In this document: positions 1-5,820 of the stretch, piece by piece | How the letters are laid out: each line of letters starts with the position of its first letter | Numbering within the stretch: the first letter of the stretch is position 1 | Notes under the pieces: model-generated | The model's database searches: none | The model's input: only the letters and a program-made list of their open reading frames with translations | Told to the model about the DNA's origin: nothing | NCBI GenBank assembly: GCA_045649645.1 | Contig: JAZRQH010000124.1 | Span: 1-19,629, forward strand | DNA: 19,629 nucleotides | Origin: RGIG7300 sp045649645 | GTDB taxonomy: Bacteria > Bacillota > Clostridia > Oscillospirales > CAG-272 | Reading direction: 5' to 3' | Program-made: the position numbers and the translations under genes

Positions 1-1
1 C

Positions 2-97
2 AATATCGTCGTTGACGGCCTCACAAAGGGTACATGGTCCTTCCTTGTACAGTATGACGACGAGTCTGTAAACTGCTTTACAGTTACTGTTAAGTAA
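2..97 (+). CDS. C-terminal end of a probable extracellular beta-sandwich protein (partial)
   Basis: Only the last 31 codons are in the window, read in the frame starting at base 2 and ending with TAA at 95-97. The fragment contains VDGLTKGTWSFLVQY followed by alternating hydrophobic/polar residues ending FTVTVK. This resembles the last strands of a fibronectin-III or Ig-like beta-sandwich, as found at the ends of secreted or surface proteins of gut Clostridia. The reading frame stops just ahead of a clear terminator, which supports it being a real gene end. Function cannot be named from so little sequence. Confidence 0.6.
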   Translation, partial: NIVVDGLTKGTWSFLVQYDDESVNCFTVTVK

Positions 98-111
98 AAC
101 AACATATATCC

Positions 112-135
112 AAAAAGCACCTTCGGGTGCTTTTT
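112..135 (+). terminator. Rho-independent terminator after the partial surface-protein gene
   Basis: A 10-bp perfect stem, AAAAAGCACC / GGTGCTTTTT, is closed by a TTCG tetraloop (122-125). The 3' arm supplies the T run. It lies 15 bases after the stop codon. Confidence 0.9.
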
Positions 136-138
136 GTG

Positions 139-167
139 TTGCATTTATTCTAAACTTATGATATAAT
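139..167 (+). promoter_or_regulatory. Sigma-A promoter of the WecG/TagA gene
   Basis: The -35 box is TTGCAT (139-144) and the -10 box is TATAAT (162-167), with a 17-bp spacer. It sits between the upstream terminator and the ATG at 199, so the glycosyltransferase appears to be its own transcription unit. Confidence 0.8.
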
Positions 168-198
168 ATAGAAAATCATTTCGATCAAGAGGTATCTA

Positions 199-930
199 AT
201 GGATAAGATAAGCATCAGAGGCGTCAGCTTTGACAACGTAACGATGGACGAGGCTGTTGAGATATGTAAGGGATTTCTCAAGGGCGAAGGCGCAAAGATC
301 ATACATACCCCCAATGCTGAGATAACCCAGCTCTGTGTTGAAGACAAGGCTGTAAACGAGACCGTAAACTCAGCCGACCTTATTATCCCTGACGGCGCAG
401 GCGTTGTGCTTGCTTCAAAGATACTGAAAAAGCCCCTTAAGTGCAAGGTTGCAGGCATAGAGCTCTGCGAAAACCTCTGCCGTATCTCGGGAGAGATGAA
501 CGCAAGCATATTCTTCCTCGGCGGCAAGCCCGGTATTGCCGAAAAGGCTGCTGAGCGACTTAAGGAAAAATATCCCGATATGCTTATAGCGGGTATAAAC
601 GACGGCTACTTTAAGGATGATGCCGAGATCGTTGAAAAGATAAACGCAAGCGGTGCTTCCATACTCTTTGTATGCTTAGGTGTACCCAAGCAGGAACAGT
701 GGATGGTATCTCACAGAGATGAGCTTAACATTAAGCTTATGGGCGGATTTGGCGGAAGTCTGGACGTTCTCTCCGGCACTATAGAGCGTGCTCCCAAGTT
801 CTTTATCAAGTGCAATCTTGAGTGGTTCTACCGCCTGTGCAAGGAGCCTAAGCGTATCGGCAGAATGATGAAGCTGCCTAAGTTTGTCTTCGGTTCAATA
901 AAGGACAGAATATTTAAAATCGAAAGATAA
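199..930 (+). CDS. WecG/TagA/CpsF family glycosyltransferase (GT26)
   Basis: This 243-residue protein belongs to the GT26 family. Members transfer N-acetylmannosamine (TagA, wall teichoic acid), N-acetylmannosaminuronate (WecG) or another sugar onto a lipid-linked GlcNAc acceptor at the inner membrane face. Visible family motifs are TPNAEI (about residues 37-42), the IIPDGAGVV segment with the conserved Asp-Gly, FLGGKPG, GVPKQEQW, GGFGGSLDVLSG, ERAP, and the C-terminal LEWFYRLCKEPKR segment needed for membrane association. Length is typical. The ATG at 199 follows AAGAGG by a normal distance. The gene has its own promoter and terminator, and no teichoic acid or capsule genes are beside it, so donor and acceptor cannot be assigned. 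The family call is firm; calling it tagA specifically would be a guess. Confidence 0.92.
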   Translation: MDKISIRGVSFDNVTMDEAVEICKGFLKGEGAKIIHTPNAEITQLCVEDKAVNETVNSADLIIPDGAGVVLASKILKKPLKCKVAGIELCENLCRISGEMNASIFFLGGKPGIAEKAAERLKEKYPDMLIAGINDGYFKDDAEIVEKINASGASILFVCLGVPKQEQWMVSHRDELNIKLMGGFGGSLDVLSGTIERAPKFFIKCNLEWFYRLCKEPKRIGRMMKLPKFVFGSIKDRIFKIER

Positions 931-933
931 TTC

Positions 934-962
934 AAGCCTGCGGTTTATCCCGCAGGCTTTGT
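934..962 (+). terminator. Rho-independent terminator after the GT26 gene
   Basis: A 10-bp stem, AAGCCTGCGG (934-943) / CCGCAGGCTT (950-959), has a 6-base loop and ends in TTTGTT. It begins four bases after the stop codon. Confidence 0.88.
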
Positions 963-998
963 TATTAGACGGTTTTATCGTTTTTCGATAAATTTATA

Positions 999-1027
999 TT
1001 GACATTCGTGTAGTTTTGGTGTATTAT
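999..1027 (+). promoter_or_regulatory. Sigma-A promoter of the DUF2975-XRE-DUF4173 operon
   Basis: Consensus TTGACA (999-1004) and TATTAT (1022-1027) are separated by 17 bp. A strong AAAGGAGG ribosome binding site follows just before the ATG at 1059. Confidence 0.85.
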
Positions 1028-1058
1028 GTAATTACAGAATGACCCAAAGGAGGTAATT

Positions 1059-1532
1059 ATGTTTAAGATCTCAAATAAGTTATCGACACGTATTTCAATC
1101 ATCCTTGCGGTGATATTTCTCGTAGGGTGTATTGCGGGTCTGTTTATTCTTCCCTTCCTTACAAATATGCTGATAAACGTGGACGACAACATTGGCAACC
1201 GTGATGCCATCACACAGGCGGGCAGGATATTTGTACACGTTCTGGCGTATGCTGCGCTACTTGATGCGATACTTGCTGACGTTATGCTTCTGTTCCTGCT
1301 TATGCGTGTCAAGAATTCCCTTGTATTTACCGAAATAAGCGTGGCACTTATCCGAGGTGTTTCCTGGTGTTGTATGCTTCTCGGTCTTATATTCGGACTT
1401 TTAGGCCTATACTTCCAGCTTGCGTTTATAGTTGCATTTGCGGGTATATTCCTCGGAATATGCTTAAGGGTGACCAAGAACGTTATCGAGCAGGCAACCA
1501 TCATCAAGTCTGAAAATGACCTTACGGTGTGA
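1059..1532 (+). CDS. DUF2975 family membrane protein
   Basis: This 157-residue protein has four hydrophobic segments (roughly residues 10-33, 55-82, 98-120 and 122-142). It shows the pattern of the DUF2975 family, including a first segment ending near a Leu-Pro-Phe, and 'VKNSLVFTEISVALIR' before the third helix. DUF2975 proteins are small inner-membrane proteins of unknown function. In Firmicutes they are very commonly followed by a tiny XRE-type regulator, exactly as here, which suggests the pair form a membrane protein plus its cognate regulator. The ATG has an AAAGGAGG site about 7 bases upstream. The stop codon overlaps the ribosome binding site of the next gene, so translation is probably coupled. 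Confidence 0.82.
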   Translation: MFKISNKLSTRISIILAVIFLVGCIAGLFILPFLTNMLINVDDNIGNRDAITQAGRIFVHVLAYAALLDAILADVMLLFLLMRVKNSLVFTEISVALIRGVSWCCMLLGLIFGLLGLYFQLAFIVAFAGIFLGICLRVTKNVIEQATIIKSENDLTV

Positions 1533-1540
1533 GGTGGCCT

Positions 1541-1741
1541 ATGATAGTAATTAATCTTGACGTAATGATGGCAAAGCGGAAGATGTCCTTAAACGAGCTC
1601 TCGGATAAGGTGGGCATTACCCTTGCCAATCTCTCGATACTGAAAAACAACCGAGCAAAAGCAATACGCTTCTCTACCCTTGATGCCATATGTAAGGCTC
1701 TAGACTGCAGGGTGGAGGATATACTGGAATATAAGGAGTAA
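1541..1741 (+). CDS. Small XRE/Cro-type DNA-binding regulator (YozG-like)
   Basis: This 66-residue protein is almost entirely one helix-turn-helix domain: 'MSLNELSDKVGITLANLSILKNN' forms the HTH, and 'FSTLDAICKALDCRVEDIL' is the characteristic second half of this group. It has no effector domain. A GTG further upstream at 1529 is in frame, but the ATG at 1541 is preferred because GAGGTGG (1531-1537) is correctly placed for it and the product then starts in the usual family way (M-x-V-x-N-L-D-V). Small XRE proteins of this type accompany DUF2975 membrane proteins and are presumed to autoregulate the locus. That role is inference. The gene ends four bases before the DUF4173 start, and its stop codon abuts the AAGGAG site used for that start. 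Confidence 0.9.
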   Translation: MIVINLDVMMAKRKMSLNELSDKVGITLANLSILKNNRAKAIRFSTLDAICKALDCRVEDILEYKE

Positions 1742-1745
1742 AGCT

Positions 1746-3293
1746 ATGAACGAACCTGTTGTAATAAATGAAGTTCCCGTTGAAGAAAAAAACAATTTAA
1801 GCCTTACAGATACCCTATTCGCCTGGATATCTCTTATATGCGCTTATCTGTTCTGCAGAGTTTCTCCTATACACGACAGTCCTGCGGGAGGCTTTCTGCT
1901 TATTGTTTCCCTATACGTTATAACCACCGTATTCCTTGCGGTAAAGGGTGCTAAGTTCACTCCTATGGCTGTGATAGCTGCCACTTCTTCGGTCGTACTG
2001 TCTCTGGGACTTATACTGAGCGACAACGCGATGATACATTTCTTCTCCTATACCTATGCTCTTGTTACCTATCTGTACTATGTATACGCCTCCTTCGGCA
2101 ACAGTCTGAAAAAGGGCTTTTGCGATCTTATAGCCATAGATTATTTCAAGGCGTTATTCGTGCTTCCCTTTGTGCGCTTCAGCGCTCTGTTTACCGCGGT
2201 ATTCACCGGCAAAAAGGGCGGCAAGACCTTAAGACGTCTGTTAGTCGGTATAGGTATCGCCATAATCCCAACCGCCATTATCTTCTCTCTTCTCTCCTAT
2301 GATTCAAGCTTTAATAAGCTTATCGAGAAGATGTTTGATTTTGAGTTTTCCGACGTATGGTCTCATTTGGTAAGCATCACCCTTGCCTTCCCCTTATCGG
2401 CAGTAGGCTACGGACTGTTTATATCCGCTTCCGAAAACAGTATGAAGGACAAGATAACCGCCGAGGGCTGTAGGGATGCTTCCGAAAAGGTACGCTTTGC
2501 CCCCGTTCTTACCATGTCGGTGGCTACACTTCCCATCCTTGCGGTATACGTAATATTCTTTATTTCCCAGTGGAAGTATTATATCTCGGGATTTACCGGA
2601 GTTCTGCCAAAGGGCTTTGTGTATTCGGAATACGCCCGCGAAGGCTTCTTCCAGCTCTGTACCGTTTCGGTAATCAACCTTGTGATAATAGCTCTTTTAA
2701 GCTCTTTTTCAAAGAGAAACACAAAGGTTAAATCCGTCGTAATAAAGATCATAGCTATACTCTATTCAACCGCTTCCCTTGTGCTTATTGCTACAGCCAT
2801 AGCAAAGCTGTCGATGTACATAGGCATCTACGGTCTTACTCCCAAGAGGGTCTACGCGGCTTGGCTTGAGTGTGTTCTGGCCGTGATATTCATCCTTATC
2901 ATATTAAAGCAATTTATACCTAAATTTAACGTAGTGATCTCCTCTGTTGCGGTACTGGTGGTATGCTTTGCGGTACTGTGCGTAGGTAACGTGGACGGCT
3001 TTATTGCAGATTACAACGTTGACAGATATCTTGACGGTACTCTTGATGACGTGGATGTAGATATGTTTATAGATCTGGGGGACTCTGCCGTACCTGCACT
3101 TGTGAAGCTGGAAAAGGCTACGAAGGACAAAAATCACTCTGTACGTGTCAGGGCAAATACTATTCTGAACAACACGGCACAGGACTTATTTGAGCAGGAG
3201 AAGGAAGAAAACATCTTTTCATATACTCTTCCCACCTGCAGAGCTAAAGCTCTTTTAAAGGATAGAATAGATTTGAAAAGAGAAAAAGAATAA
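1746..3293 (+). CDS. DUF4173/DUF4153-type polytopic membrane protein
   Basis: This 515-residue protein has about 11-12 hydrophobic segments between residues 20 and 425. A hydrophilic tail of roughly 90 residues ends in a Lys/Glu-rich stretch. Recognisable family blocks are 'YSEYAREGFFQLC', 'GLTPKRVYAAWLE' and 'NVDGFIADYNVDRYL', all typical of the DUF4173 group, where they link the last membrane helices to the C-terminal tail. The function of this family is not established. It is the third gene of the operon, with AAGGAG (1733-1738) seven bases before the ATG. In Clostridia such proteins are often encoded next to DUF2975/XRE pairs, so the three products may act in one membrane-stress or signalling unit; that is inference. 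The tail (DLGDSAVPALVKLE... RVRANTILNN) looks like one degenerate helical repeat. Confidence 0.85.
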   Translation: MNEPVVINEVPVEEKNNLSLTDTLFAWISLICAYLFCRVSPIHDSPAGGFLLIVSLYVITTVFLAVKGAKFTPMAVIAATSSVVLSLGLILSDNAMIHFFSYTYALVTYLYYVYASFGNSLKKGFCDLIAIDYFKALFVLPFVRFSALFTAVFTGKKGGKTLRRLLVGIGIAIIPTAIIFSLLSYDSSFNKLIEKMFDFEFSDVWSHLVSITLAFPLSAVGYGLFISASENSMKDKITAEGCRDASEKVRFAPVLTMSVATLPILAVYVIFFISQWKYYISGFTGVLPKGFVYSEYAREGFFQLCTVSVINLVIIALLSSFSKRNTKVKSVVIKIIAILYSTASLVLIATAIAKLSMYIGIYGLTPKRVYAAWLECVLAVIFILIILKQFIPKFNVVISSVAVLVVCFAVLCVGNVDGFIADYNVDRYLDGTLDDVDVDMFIDLGDSAVPALVKLEKATKDKNHSVRVRANTILNNTAQDLFEQEKEENIFSYTLPTCRAKALLKDRIDLKREKE

Positions 3294-3310
3294 AACACCT
3301 ATGATAACAG

Positions 3311-3339
3311 AAAACGCTTTGGTAACCCCAAAGCGTTTT
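3311..3339 (+). terminator. Bidirectional terminator after the DUF4173 operon
   Basis: A 12-bp perfect stem, AAAACGCTTTGG (3311-3322) / CCAAAGCGTTTT (3328-3339), has a 5-base loop. A run on one side and T run on the other allow it to work in both directions. It serves the + strand operon and may back up the tRNA-Gln terminator. Confidence 0.85.
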
Positions 3340-3356
3340 AAATATAGATAGAATGA

Positions 3357-3386
3357 AAAAATCCAAGTCATAAGACTTGGATTTTT
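3357..3386 (-). terminator. Terminator of the - strand tRNA-Gln gene (bidirectional)
   Basis: A 13-bp perfect stem, AAAAATCCAAGTC (3357-3369) / GACTTGGATTTTT (3374-3386), has a 4-base loop. Read on the - strand it starts at the encoded CCA end of the tRNA and finishes in a T run. It is the second hairpin in a convergent pair with 3311-3339. Confidence 0.85.
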
Positions 3387-3459
3387 GGCTGCCGAATAGG
3401 GATTCGAACCCCAACAAACAGAGTCAGAGTCTGTCGTGCTACCGTTACACAATTCGGCA
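3386..3459 (-). tRNA. tRNA-Gln(CTG)
   Basis: The - strand folds as a complete cloverleaf. The acceptor stem is TGCCGAA/TTCGGCA, the D stem GTGT/GCAC with loop AACGGTA, the anticodon stem ACAGA/TCTGT with loop CTCTGAC (anticodon CTG, reads CAG), the variable loop TTGT, the T stem TGGGG/CCCTA with loop TTCGAAT, and the discriminator is G. CCA is encoded (3386-3388). The body is 71 nt plus CCA. It is transcribed alone from a strong promoter and ends in its own terminator. The CTG anticodon is the optional glutamine isoacceptor; a TTG tRNA presumably lies elsewhere. Confidence 0.96.
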
Positions 3460-3476
3460 ATATCGGAACGAGTGTT

Positions 3477-3505
3477 ATTATAGCACCTTCGTTTAGATTT
3501 GTCAA
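3477..3505 (-). promoter_or_regulatory. Sigma-A promoter of tRNA-Gln
   Basis: On the - strand TTGACA (3505-3500) and TATAAT (3482-3477), both perfect consensus, are 17 bp apart. The tRNA 5' end lies 18 bases downstream of the -10 box. Confidence 0.9.
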
Positions 3506-3561
3506 GTACTATTTTCACATTTTTTTGCTTTTTTCATAAGTTATTACAAAGAGGTGAAAAT

Positions 3562-3630
3562 ATGCTCCTGAATTTCATATACGGAGTATTATTGTTGGGG
3601 ACACTTATGCTTATAATGACTTATAAATGA
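3562..3630 (+). CDS. Possible 22-residue hydrophobic membrane peptide
   Basis: A short frame beginning ATG CTC CTG and ending TGA at 3628-3630 encodes 22 residues beginning MLLNFIYGVLLL and ending MTYK. These form a single hydrophobic stretch long enough to cross a membrane, with one positive residue at the C-terminus. AAGAGGTG (3549-3556) is at ideal distance from the ATG. It fills the gap between the two divergent tRNA genes. No convincing promoter or terminator of its own is visible. It resembles, in size and composition only, small type I toxins or membrane-regulatory microproteins. It could equally be chance; the well-placed ribosome binding site is the main support. Confidence 0.35.
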   Translation: MLLNFIYGVLLLGTLMLIMTYK

Positions 3631-3646
3631 AATTTTAAATTTCCCC

Positions 3647-3675
3647 TTGACAACTGAAACAAAATGTGTTATTAT
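3647..3675 (+). promoter_or_regulatory. Sigma-A promoter of tRNA-Gly
   Basis: TTGACA (3647-3652) and TATTAT (3670-3675) are separated by 17 bp, and the mature tRNA starts 18 bases downstream. The sequence leading into the -35 box (ATTTCCCCTTGACAA) is shared with the thiamine operon promoter at 5688-5702. Confidence 0.85.
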
Positions 3676-3692
3676 TTATGAGCATTGAATCT

Positions 3693-3766
3693 GCGGGTGT
3701 AGTTCAATGGTAGAATTTCAGCCTTCCAAGCTGATTACGTGGGTTCGATTCCCATCACCCGCTCCA
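3693..3766 (+). tRNA. tRNA-Gly(TCC)
   Basis: A complete cloverleaf is visible. The acceptor stem is GCGGGTG/CACCCGC, the D arm GTTC..GAAT, the anticodon stem TCAGC/GCTGA with loop CTTCCAA (anticodon TCC, reads GGA and probably GGG), the T stem GTGGG/CCCAT with loop TTCGATT, the discriminator T, and the encoded CCA is at 3764-3766. The body is 71 nt plus CCA. It has its own promoter and a terminator-like hairpin immediately downstream. Confidence 0.96.
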
Positions 3767-3796
3767 AAAAGTCACACGAAAGTGTTACTTTTTTTA
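3766..3796 (+). terminator. Terminator of tRNA-Gly
   Basis: The stem AAAAAGT-C-ACAC (3766-3777) / GTGT-T-ACTTTTT (3782-3793) has one C/T mismatch and a GAAA tetraloop, and is followed by more T. It starts at the last base of the CCA end. Confidence 0.8.
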
Positions 3797-3802
3797 TTTC
3801 TC

Positions 3803-3831
3803 TTGCAATTTATTCCCACGCATGCTATAAT
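3803..3831 (+). promoter_or_regulatory. Sigma-A promoter of the symporter-cupin operon
   Basis: TTGCAA (3803-3808) and TATAAT (3826-3831) are 17 bp apart. The leader to the ATG at 3859 is about 20 nt, too short to hold a riboswitch. Confidence 0.8.
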
Positions 3832-3858
3832 ATACCGAATTATGTAAAGGAGAATACT

Positions 3859-5280
3859 ATGTTCAACAAAATCATTGAATCTTTAAACAACATCGCAACA
3901 TCTATAAACGATGCCCTCTACACGTACATCCTTATTATCGTACTGGTGCTGGGCGGACTTTACTTCACCTTTAGAACAAAATTCGTTCAGTTCCGACTGA
4001 TCCCCGATATGTTTCGTGCGGTAACCGAAAAGCCCAAGGATGGCAAGGGTGTTTCATCCTTCCAGGCTCTTATGGTATCCACTGCTTCCCGTGTGGGTAC
4101 AGGTAACATCGTAGGTGTATCCACCGCTATCTGTATGGGTGGCTACGGTGCCGTGTTCTGGATGTGGGTTATTGCCATCGTTGGCTCTGCCTCCGCTTTT
4201 GTGGAGAGTACCCTTGCCCAGATATATAAGAAGAAGGGTCCTGACGGAAGCTACGGCGGTCCCGCATACTACATAGAGGCAGCTCTTAAGTGCAAGCCTC
4301 TTGCAATCATCTTCTCGGTATTGCTTATCCTTACCTACGGTGTAGGCTTCAATATGCTTGCATCCTATAACCTCCAGTCCACCTTCTCGGGCTATAAGTT
4401 CTACAATACCAATACCACTCCCTGGATCATTGGTATAGTTCTTGCAGTTATTGTAGGCTTCTGTCTCTTTGGCGGCGGTAAGCGTATAATCTCCGCTACC
4501 TCCTTTATCGTTCCCTTTATGGGCATGGGCTATATCCTTATAGCTCTCATCATCTGTGCTATAAACGCGCCCCTGCTCCCCGGTATATTCAAGAATATAT
4601 TCAGCTCTGCCTTTGATTTTAAGGCAATATTCGGTGGCTTTGCAGGCTCCTGTGTAATGTACGGTATCAAGAGAGGTCTCTTCTCAAATGAAGCAGGCGT
4701 AGGCTCTGCACCCAACGCCTCTGCATCTGCCGAGGTAGAGCATCCTGTAAAGCAGGGTCTGGTGCAGGTGCTGTCCGTATTCATCGACACACTTCTGGTT
4801 TGCTCCGCTACAGCATTTATGTGTCTTGCATCCGGTGTTAAACCCACCGCTGAGCTCTCCGGCGCACCCTACGTGCAGAAGGCTATACAGACCGCTCTCG
4901 GTGATTTTGGTCCTATCTTTATCACCGTGGCTATGATACTCTTTGCATTTACAACACTTCTCGGTAACCTCTACTACGTTGACAAGGCGTTCTGCCATCT
5001 TTTCGGCAAAAAGCCCGGAAAGGTATTCTATACCGTATACTACATAGCAGCCTCCCTTGTTATACTGATCGGTGCCGGTCTGTCCGCTGACCTTCTCTGG
5101 AACGTAGCTGACGTAACTATGGGAGCTATGACACTTATCAACATGCCCGTTATCATCATCCTCGGCAAATACGTATACCGTACGCTTGGTGACTATACAA
5201 GACAGCGTAAGGAAGGCAAGGAGCCTGTATTCAAGGCTGAGAACATAGGTCTGCCCCACGAAACAGATTATTGGAGATAA
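3859..5280 (+). CDS. AGCS family sodium/proton:alanine or glycine symporter
   Basis: This 473-residue integral membrane protein belongs to the alanine/glycine:cation symporter family (AlsT/DagA/AgcS group). It imports a small neutral amino acid with Na+ or H+ across the cytoplasmic membrane. About 10-11 membrane segments are visible. Family blocks include an N-terminal helix ending FTFRTKFVQF, the SRVGTGNIVGVSTAI motif, GGPAYYIEAAL, the cytoplasmic RGLFSNEAGVGSAPNA motif (the most diagnostic), and a C-terminal hydrophilic tail. The ATG at 3859 is chosen over an upstream in-frame start inside the tRNA region. It has AAAGGAG at a good distance and gives the standard family N-terminus. It is transcribed with the cupin gene two bases downstream. 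Which amino acid is carried cannot be decided from sequence. Confidence 0.95.
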   Translation: MFNKIIESLNNIATSINDALYTYILIIVLVLGGLYFTFRTKFVQFRLIPDMFRAVTEKPKDGKGVSSFQALMVSTASRVGTGNIVGVSTAICMGGYGAVFWMWVIAIVGSASAFVESTLAQIYKKKGPDGSYGGPAYYIEAALKCKPLAIIFSVLLILTYGVGFNMLASYNLQSTFSGYKFYNTNTTPWIIGIVLAVIVGFCLFGGGKRIISATSFIVPFMGMGYILIALIICAINAPLLPGIFKNIFSSAFDFKAIFGGFAGSCVMYGIKRGLFSNEAGVGSAPNASASAEVEHPVKQGLVQVLSVFIDTLLVCSATAFMCLASGVKPTAELSGAPYVQKAIQTALGDFGPIFITVAMILFAFTTLLGNLYYVDKAFCHLFGKKPGKVFYTVYYIAASLVILIGAGLSADLLWNVADVTMGAMTLINMPVIIILGKYVYRTLGDYTRQRKEGKEPVFKAENIGLPHETDYWR

Positions 5281-5282
5281 AA

Positions 5283-5621
5283 ATGAAGGTAGAAAGATCA
5301 AGAAAAGTTATCGAAAAGCGTTTCGGCGGTAAGGGTCACCTTATAGCTGACTCGATCCTTGGTGCAAATGAAATGTCGGGCGGCTGCCGTATGTATTCCG
5401 AGATCACTCTTGAGGTTGGTTGTTCGCTTGGCGAGCATACTCACAACGCAGAGACCGAGACGTATTTCATCTTAAGCGGTAAGGGTCTCTATAACGACAA
5501 CGGTAAGGAATATGAGGTTACCTCAGGTGACGTTCTCTTCTGTGACGACGGCGAGAGCCACGCTCTTGAAAACACAGGAGAAACAGACCTTAAGTTCGTT
5601 GCACTTATATTGGAAAAGTAA
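5283..5621 (+). CDS. Small single-domain cupin protein
   Basis: This 112-residue protein is one cupin beta-barrel. Motif 1 is seen as H52-x-H54-x4-E59 followed by a glycine pair, and motif 2 as the GDVLFCDDGESHALEN block with H93. These give the usual three-His/one-Glu metal site, so the protein can probably bind a divalent metal. Single-domain cupins range from isomerases and dioxygenases to sugar or amino-acid-derivative binding proteins, and no specific activity is indicated. The ATG at 5283 is chosen because GGAG (5273-5276), in the end of the symporter gene, is six bases upstream. Its position two bases after the symporter stop codon implies co-translation and suggests a role connected with the imported compound; this is inference. 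Confidence 0.88.
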   Translation: MKVERSRKVIEKRFGGKGHLIADSILGANEMSGGCRMYSEITLEVGCSLGEHTHNAETETYFILSGKGLYNDNGKEYEVTSGDVLFCDDGESHALENTGETDLKFVALILEK

Positions 5622-5624
5622 AAG

Positions 5625-5652
5625 GAAAACAGTTGCTTTGGCAACTGTTTTC
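5625..5652 (+). terminator. Terminator of the symporter-cupin operon
   Basis: A 12-bp perfect stem, GAAAACAGTTGC (5625-5636) / GCAACTGTTTTC (5641-5652), has a TTTG loop. It starts four bases after the stop codon. Confidence 0.88.
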
Positions 5653-5660
5653 TTCATTAA

Positions 5661-5690
5661 TTTTACATTTTACATTTTGCATTTCACATT
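5661..5690. repeat. Short TTTTACATT/TTTTGCATT degenerate repeat tract
   Basis: A run of 7-8-base units of the form TTT(T)(A/G)CATT is repeated four times between the cupin terminator and the thiamine promoter. Related units occur at 14078-14112. It looks like a short intergenic repeat with no coding potential. Confidence 0.5.
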
Positions 5691-5691
5691 T

Positions 5692-5718
5692 CCCCTTGAC
5701 AAAACCCATGTCAAGGGG
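5692..5718. promoter_or_regulatory. Perfect inverted repeat (possible operator) overlapping the thiamine promoter
   Basis: CCCCTTGACA (5692-5701) and TGTCAAGGGG (5709-5718) form a perfect 10-bp inverted repeat with a 7-bp spacer. The left arm contains the whole -35 box and the right arm ends at the base before the -10 box. An arm-to-arm centre distance of about 17 bp suits a dimeric DNA-binding protein. The repeat itself is directly seen; its use as an operator is inference. Confidence 0.5.
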
Positions 5719-5724
5719 TATAAT
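5696..5724 (+). promoter_or_regulatory. Sigma-A promoter of the thiamine-precursor uptake operon
   Basis: Perfect TTGACA (5696-5701) and TATAAT (5719-5724) are 17 bp apart. Transcription would start near 5731, right at the edge of the TPP aptamer. Confidence 0.88.
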
Positions 5725-5730
5725 TGTCCT

Positions 5731-5820
5731 GTACAAAGGGGAGCTGAGTTACCTCGGCTGAGATTGGGCGTTGAGCCCGGGACCCATAACCTGATCCGGA
5801 TAATGCCGGCGGAGGGAAAT
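5731..5820 (+). promoter_or_regulatory. TPP (thi-box) riboswitch aptamer
   Basis: The conserved TPP aptamer signals occur in the right order: AGGGG near 5737-5741, CTGAGA at 5758-5763 (pyrimidine-binding arm), ACCC at 5782-5785, ACCTGAT at 5789-5795, GGATAATGCC at 5798-5807 (pyrophosphate-binding arm), and GGCGGAGGGA at 5808-5817. It binds thiamine pyrophosphate and should switch the downstream thiamine-precursor import operon off when TPP is plentiful. The closing P1 helix is hard to see because the predicted start of transcription is almost at the first aptamer base. Confidence 0.95.

Noticed and set aside
3797..3858. Glycine riboswitch upstream of the AGCS symporter
   Set aside because: Such symporters are often under glycine riboswitches, but the leader from the predicted transcription start to the ATG is only about 20 nt and no aptamer motifs are present.
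3739..3858. Upstream extension of the symporter coding sequence to 3739
   Set aside because: The extension would read through the 3' half of tRNA-Gly, its terminator and the symporter promoter; the ATG at 3859 has a ribosome binding site and the family N-terminus.
4684..5301. Long open frame of 205 codons on the - strand, opposite the symporter gene
   Set aside because: It is antisense to a clearly conserved transporter, has no ribosome binding site or promoter, and its translation is low-complexity and family-less. The same applies to - strand frames at 965-1507, 5828-6472, 7337-7945 and 16687-17223.
5686..5714. Divergent - strand promoter in the thiamine palindrome, using the mirrored TTGACA
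   Set aside because: The - strand TTGACA (5714-5709) is exact, but no TATAAT-like box lies 16-18 bp further on (AAATGT only), and the transcript would run straight into the cupin terminator.
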